DNA from: a virus
Direction: 5' to 3' (one strand)
Virus record (IMG/VR): IMGVR_UViG_3300006802_000394
Coordinates: 1-28,731 of that record
Length of the DNA stretch: 28,731 bases
Position numbers and translations under genes: made by a program. Below the pieces are notes generated by a model that was not told where the DNA came from, ran no database searches, and saw only the letters and a program-made list of their open reading frames with translations. This document shows positions 24,727 through 28,731 of the stretch, one piece after another (position 1 is the stretch's first letter; every line of letters begins with the position of its first letter).

Positions 24727-25308
24727 ATGGCAATTCCAAACTGGGAAAATGATAAAAATTATAAGAAGTATGATATAATTGAAGAACCGGATGGTTCAAA
24801 TATCTTTTATTATGCTACTTTTGACCACAATTCTTCATTGTCTGGATCAAGTGGTTCAAGTGGAGCTGCTGGAACATTTTATACAGATAAAGTAAAATTT
24901 GCGGGAATTTTGGAGGTTAATGGTGAAAAAATCCCTCATTTCTTTTGGAAATCAGATTATAACACTCGATATTCCGTCAAAACCGAAGTAAAGAAAACAA
25001 AATATGGCGACGGCTATGAACAAAGAAGTAAGGCAAACTTCGATAATATTCTTTTAAACTTGGATTTAACCTTCTCCAACAGAAGTTACAAAGAGGCTGT
25101 AGCGATTTTACATTTCCTAAATAGGCGCAAAGGATATGAGCAGTTTATTTTTACTCCTGAGTATATTTATACAACCTACAATTATTCTTCTCCTTTGAGA
25201 TGGATTTGCAAAGAGTGGACCCACTCCCATCAATTTGACGAAAATAATGTAATTAAAGCGACCTTTAACCAAGTTCCAATCAATGGAAAGTTTGAAATAA
25301 TAAGGTAA
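24727..25308 (+). CDS. second gpM-like minor tail protein
   Basis: A 193-residue paralogue of the protein at 21317-21883. The N-terminal domain has NWENDKNYKKYDIIEEPDGS and FYYATFDHNSS, matching the other copy's YWGSKSSFKKNEIVE...YYYALKDHN. A Ser/Gly loop (SGSSGSSGAAG) follows. The gpM core has KTKYGDGYEQRSKANFDNIL, AVAILHFLNRRKGYEQFIFT, CKEWTHSHQFDENNVIKATF and NQVP. The KYGDGYEQR start is closer to the general gpM family than the other copy. It is the first gene of the plus-strand operon and is followed six bases on by a tube-like gene. It may act in a second ring of the tip or in an alternative tip. Confidence 0.82.
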   Translation: MAIPNWENDKNYKKYDIIEEPDGSNIFYYATFDHNSSLSGSSGSSGAAGTFYTDKVKFAGILEVNGEKIPHFFWKSDYNTRYSVKTEVKKTKYGDGYEQRSKANFDNILLNLDLTFSNRSYKEAVAILHFLNRRKGYEQFIFTPEYIYTTYNYSSPLRWICKEWTHSHQFDENNVIKATFNQVPINGKFEIIR

Positions 25309-25314
25309 GATATT

Positions 25315-26172
25315 ATGATATATTGGGATAATGTAGATGTTATTATTGGAGGAAGCACGGGTATAATGGCCGACGGCGCATCATTTTCTTCTAAAAATTC
25401 TTTAACCCCAGTTTATTCAATAGGAAATATTGGAACTCATAGTATTACCCCGAATGGCCCAATCACCAATGAATTCTCATTTTCTTACTCACCTTTGGTA
25501 AATGGAGATCCTAATTTTGACATAGCGAATGGAATTAAAGAACTGACCAACCATTTGTATACCGGAGTAACTATAGAGGTGAATGGAATAACCGGTTTTG
25601 ACTGTAGATTAAAATCACTCTCCTATCAAATTAGACCAAATGATATTGTCAGAGCTAATGCAACTTATGAAAGTTTTGTCAATACATCTGGCAATGCTTT
25701 TGCAAACCATTCTTACAGTGGGGATTATAAAAATAAGAATGACATAGCGCATGGATGGACAACATATTTTAACACCCAATCAGATTATTTTGAAGCGCCG
25801 ATTTATAATCTTTCTTATAGTTTTGAAGCGAATTTCTCTCCAAGGTATACATTGGGACGAAAAGAGGCGGCGCAAGTTTCTTTTATGTCTGCAACGGAAA
25901 GAATTGATATAGATCAAGATACATATTCCCCAATTCAATTTTCTGGAGAAGATGTTTTTACATCACTATTGGTAAACAATACTTCTGGATTGGATTTTAT
26001 GACATTGAATATTGTCGGCTATTCAGAATATGATACTGGAGTTAAGCCATTTACTGGAGATTATACTAACATGACCATCAATTTGTCAGGAATGAAAATA
26101 GCACAATCCAATGTAGATGCTAAAATAAACGATATTCTTGCCAATAAATTATCATTGATTAAATACTTTTAA
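25315..26172 (+). CDS. tail-tube-like tip protein
   Basis: A 285-residue protein, beta-rich, without signal peptide. The first half has the strand pattern seen in the tube-like group: DGASFSSKNSLTPVYSIGNI, then NEFSFSYSPLVNGDPNF, then RLKSLSYQIRPNDIVRANAT. The second half, residues 162-200, has PIYNLSYSFEANFSPRYTLG followed by RKEAAQVSFMSATERIDID, matching LSRTPIEKLG...REIDFPAPITLSIDA of the probable tube protein. It lacks the long loops of the 453- and 542-residue members, so it may be the minimal form. Spacing of six and 14 bases to its neighbours places it in one operon with the second gpM-like gene. A distal-tail or tube-initiator ring is a reasonable guess. Confidence 0.7.
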   Translation: MIYWDNVDVIIGGSTGIMADGASFSSKNSLTPVYSIGNIGTHSITPNGPITNEFSFSYSPLVNGDPNFDIANGIKELTNHLYTGVTIEVNGITGFDCRLKSLSYQIRPNDIVRANATYESFVNTSGNAFANHSYSGDYKNKNDIAHGWTTYFNTQSDYFEAPIYNLSYSFEANFSPRYTLGRKEAAQVSFMSATERIDIDQDTYSPIQFSGEDVFTSLLVNNTSGLDFMTLNIVGYSEYDTGVKPFTGDYTNMTINLSGMKIAQSNVDAKINDILANKLSLIKYF

Positions 26173-26186
26173 TTTTTAAAAAAAAC

Positions 26187-27164
26187 ATGCAATATACCTT
26201 CAGAAACGCAGAATTAAAGTTTAATGATAAGAGCATACTTGCTGATAGTGTTAATTTTTCACTCAATGCCCCGATTGAAGGTGTTTTTAGAGAGGGCGAG
26301 AAGAATTCGTATGATTTTGCACCCGTAAACGGAAATGATAACTCTCTGAGTGTTAGTTATTTGCTAACTGGTAGTGACCCAATTAAAGAATACGTGCATC
26401 TTGAAACAGGTTCCATATCTGGATATTTCGGCGGCCTTTATTTTCAAAGTGGTTATTTAACAAGTTATTCATTCAATGCAAACCCAAATCAGCCAATTTC
26501 AGTAAATGCCAATTTAAAATTCTTTGAACCTTTAACTGGAAACTTCGTTCCCTCAGAAAACACCGCCACCGATTACAAAATATTAAACATTGCTGACGTT
26601 TCAGTTACAGGAACTTCATTGGGGAGTTTAGACGACATTGATTCTGTTTCATACTCTTTTAATCAAAACATTGTCCCACAGTATATCATTGGAGAGACAA
26701 AGCCGCGCAAAATTCTTTTTGAAAGCAAAGAAATTTCAATGAATATTAATGGAGCGCATATTACTGGAAATTTGCCGCCACAAGGAATTTGGGCCGACTA
26801 TCAAATAACATTACAACATCCAGAAATTAGCTCATTGAGTGAAGTTTATTTTGTCAATGGAAAAATAATGAATAGATCAATAGAAACGAGTGCTGGCAAT
26901 GAAATAAAAACCAGTTTAACAATAAAGCAAAATTATACCAAAAAGCGCCCGATTATTACATCTATTTCAAGGTCAACGATTTACGCAGGACAACAACTCA
27001 ATATTTATGGCCGCAATTTATTAAATGTTGAAAAAGTGCTTTTTTGTATTAACGGGGAAACGATACCAAGAAAAGAGGCGACCTTTACAATAGGATCGGA
27101 TACTGTTATAAGAGCCGTTGCTCCAGCAGGTGTCAGTCGAGGACCAATAGAGTTAAGACCATAA
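26187..27164 (+). CDS. tail-tube-like protein with C-terminal IPT/TIG domain
   Basis: A 325-residue protein. Residues 1-240 follow the tube-like layout: ADSVNFSLNAPIEGVFREGE, LSVSYLLTGSDPI, SGYLTSYSFNANPNQPISVN, then SVSYSFNQNIVPQYIIGETK and ISMNINGAHITG. The SGYLT-Y segment matches the same place in the 542-residue protein. Residues about 250-325 are an IPT/TIG (immunoglobulin-like) domain: ITSISRSTIYAGQQLNIYGR, then NLLNVEKVLF and VIRAVAPAGVSRGPIELRP. The fusion links a tube ring to the adhesin-like TIG array of the next gene, which begins 13 bases downstream after AAAAAGGA. It may be the anchor that ties the TIG fibre to the tail. Confidence 0.78.
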   Translation: MQYTFRNAELKFNDKSILADSVNFSLNAPIEGVFREGEKNSYDFAPVNGNDNSLSVSYLLTGSDPIKEYVHLETGSISGYFGGLYFQSGYLTSYSFNANPNQPISVNANLKFFEPLTGNFVPSENTATDYKILNIADVSVTGTSLGSLDDIDSVSYSFNQNIVPQYIIGETKPRKILFESKEISMNINGAHITGNLPPQGIWADYQITLQHPEISSLSEVYFVNGKIMNRSIETSAGNEIKTSLTIKQNYTKKRPIITSISRSTIYAGQQLNIYGRNLLNVEKVLFCINGETIPRKEATFTIGSDTVIRAVAPAGVSRGPIELRP

Positions 27165-27176
27165 AAAGGAAAATCA

Positions 27177-28731
27177 ATGAGTTTTTTTGTAGAAGTAGAT
27201 GATAAATCAACAGTAAGCCAAATCAACATAATTAATGTTGAGCCGAATACTGGTGTCGTAAATACAACGGTAAGAATTAGCGGTCAAAACTTTTATGGCG
27301 TCGATTCTGTTATATTCTCAGATAATGTAACTGGAAATTTTACAGTAGTTAATAAAAATTTAATACTTGCTACAATACCAAATAATGCAGCTTATGGATC
27401 AATTTCTGTCGGCTCTCAATCAAGATCTACAACTGGAACTTATTCATATTTTACCCCGTTCCCAAATATAACTGGATTCAATCCAATAACTGGAACTTCC
27501 GGTGATTTAATATCAATTTACGGCAACGCCTTTTCTGGAATAACTGGTGTCAAATTAAATAACTTAGATTTAAAGTCTTTCGCCGTTGCAAACAATAGCA
27601 CAATTACTGGTCAGATAGATTCTGGCAATACCAAAGGATTGCTGACAGTTTATGGACAGAACGGCACGTTTGACGAATCCTCAAAAGAATTTACCCCACA
27701 GCCAATATTAACATCAGTGACGCCCACAAGTGGGCTTTCTGGGATCGCTGTAGAAATATCGGGCCTCAATTTCTTTTCAACTAATTTAGTAGAAACAAGC
27801 AATGGGTCGTCGCAATATAAAATTGGATTTGGAAATATTCAAAATACTGGCGGCTTTGAAATTGTAGATCAATATACATTAACAGGATTTGTTCCCAATT
27901 CAGCTCAGAGTGGTTATCTTTATGTTTATAGTGCCACATCAATAAATAAATCATCTGTAATTTTTAATACCGTAAACGATGCTCCGTCATTAATAAATTG
28001 GTTTCCATCATCTGGGGCATCCGGCGACTTCGTTTCTATAAGTGGAGCTAATATTTTTAATATCAACTCTGTAACATTTTCTGGCGACACTTTAAATCCA
28101 GTAACGGATTTCACCTACGACACGGGAAATGGAAAATATATCCACTTTAATGCTCCTTCATTGAATCAAGGACTTTATGATATTATTGTATCAGGTAGAG
28201 ATGGTGATGGAAGAATAATAGATGGTTTTACAGTTTTAGGAACAGGATCTATCAGTGGTTTTGAGCCAATCACTGGAGCGCAAAATTCAATAATTACAAT
28301 ATCTGGAGAAAACCTATATACCTTTTCTGAGGTTTATTTGAATAATAGAAGTGGTGTAGCCAATATAATATCGGGATTAGATAACCATACCTTATATGTC
28401 AGATTGCCAGACTTGGGGACAACTGGTTCCAACTTTATTATTAACAATTCGGTTAATACCGTTACAGGGGATCAATTTAGATATTATTTGACGCCGAGAA
28501 TAACTGGGTTTGATCCTACTTCAGGCTCTCAAGGCGACTCTATTATTATTAGCGGTGATAGGTTTGACGGCGTGACTGGGTTGCAATTAGGCACAAAATA
28601 CATCTCTTCTTATAATATTGTTGATCAGACTGGTATCAATTTTAGTCTTCCTTATGACTTTTTTGATGGGCCGTTTAAAGTTATCGCAACTGGAGGAAAT
28701 TCAATATCTAGAAATTATTTTAATTTTTTGG
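27177..28731 (+). CDS. IPT/TIG-repeat tail fibre or adhesin-like protein (3' end beyond window)
   Basis: An open frame from the ATG at 27177 (AAAAAGGA seven bases upstream) runs 518 codons without stop to the end of the window, so the C-terminus is missing. It consists of at least six IPT/TIG immunoglobulin-like repeats of about 80-95 residues, starting near residues 17, 98, 177, 272, 359 and 442. Each opens with a form of ITGFxPxxGxxGDxIxISGxNF (for example ITGFNPITGTSGDLISIYG and ITGFDPTSGSQGDSIIISG). There is no signal peptide, as expected for a virion protein. TIG domains in phage tails usually decorate the tip or fibres and bind cell-surface sugars weakly; that role is inferred. The upstream gene ends in a TIG domain too, so the two probably work together. 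Confidence 0.85.
   Translation, partial: MSFFVEVDDKSTVSQINIINVEPNTGVVNTTVRISGQNFYGVDSVIFSDNVTGNFTVVNKNLILATIPNNAAYGSISVGSQSRSTTGTYSYFTPFPNITGFNPITGTSGDLISIYGNAFSGITGVKLNNLDLKSFAVANNSTITGQIDSGNTKGLLTVYGQNGTFDESSKEFTPQPILTSVTPTSGLSGIAVEISGLNFFSTNLVETSNGSSQYKIGFGNIQNTGGFEIVDQYTLTGFVPNSAQSGYLYVYSATSINKSSVIFNTVNDAPSLINWFPSSGASGDFVSISGANIFNINSVTFSGDTLNPVTDFTYDTGNGKYIHFNAPSLNQGLYDIIVSGRDGDGRIIDGFTVLGTGSISGFEPITGAQNSIITISGENLYTFSEVYLNNRSGVANIISGLDNHTLYVRLPDLGTTGSNFIINNSVNTVTGDQFRYYLTPRITGFDPTSGSQGDSIIISGDRFDGVTGLQLGTKYISSYNIVDQTGINFSLPYDFFDGPFKVIATGGNSISRNYFNFL

Noticed and set aside
1-28731. CRISPR arrays, tRNA genes, integrase attachment sites or insertion sequences
   Set aside because: No regularly spaced direct repeats, tRNA-like cloverleaf, transposase or integrase motifs were noticed. 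Only endonuclease-type mobile genes are present.

Overview
The window is a 28.7 kb piece of a double-stranded DNA phage (or prophage) genome. It covers most of a siphovirus tail module. The DNA is AT-rich (about one third G+C, judged by eye), with A/T-rich gene starts and Lys/Asn/Ile-rich proteins. There are no ribosomal, metabolic or other cellular genes, so the host cannot be named. Assignment to a long, non-contractile tail rests on a lambda-type tip set (M, L, K, I and J-like proteins) and a 1698-residue tape measure.

Layout. Positions 1-1317 (+ strand) hold the end of an unidentified gene, a small phage protein with a conserved GDPNM...RARHNC signature, and a probable neck or tail-terminator protein. 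A free-standing homing endonuclease gene with its own sigma70-like promoter follows (1331-3310). Next is the probable major tail tube gene (3365-4726), closed by an intrinsic terminator. Positions 4870-7348 carry four genes in the slot of the tail-assembly chaperones. Two related HNH endonuclease genes in divergent orientation (7357-8801) separate these from the tape measure (8873-13969). A bidirectional terminator near 13980 lies between the tape measure and a minus-strand operon. Read in its own direction (23522 down to 14011), that operon encodes a tail-tube-like protein with a Thr/Pro/Ser linker, gpM, gpL, a stand-alone JAMM protein, gpK (JAMM + NlpC/P60), gpI, gpJ and a last unknown protein. 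A second large zinc-ribbon nuclease gene (23527-24615) sits at its upstream end. From a divergent control region (24616-24726) a plus-strand operon encodes a second gpM-like protein, two more tail-tube-like proteins (the second ending in an IPT/TIG domain) and a large IPT/TIG-repeat protein that runs off the window.

How it works together. Tube, chaperone-slot and tape-measure genes build a long tail. The minus-strand operon builds the tip that closes the tube and contacts the cell. The plus-strand operon after 24727 appears to supply a second set of tip or fibre parts made of duplicated tube-like and gpM-like modules plus adhesin-like TIG domains. Four mobile endonuclease genes (about 4.4 kb, some 15% of the window) are inserted between, never inside, the structural genes. 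The most notable points are the repeated use of one tube-like architecture in four genes, the inverted orientation of the tip operon, the paired JAMM and gpM paralogues, and a recurring TGTAAAA...AAGGTATAAGG-type leader in front of several structural genes.
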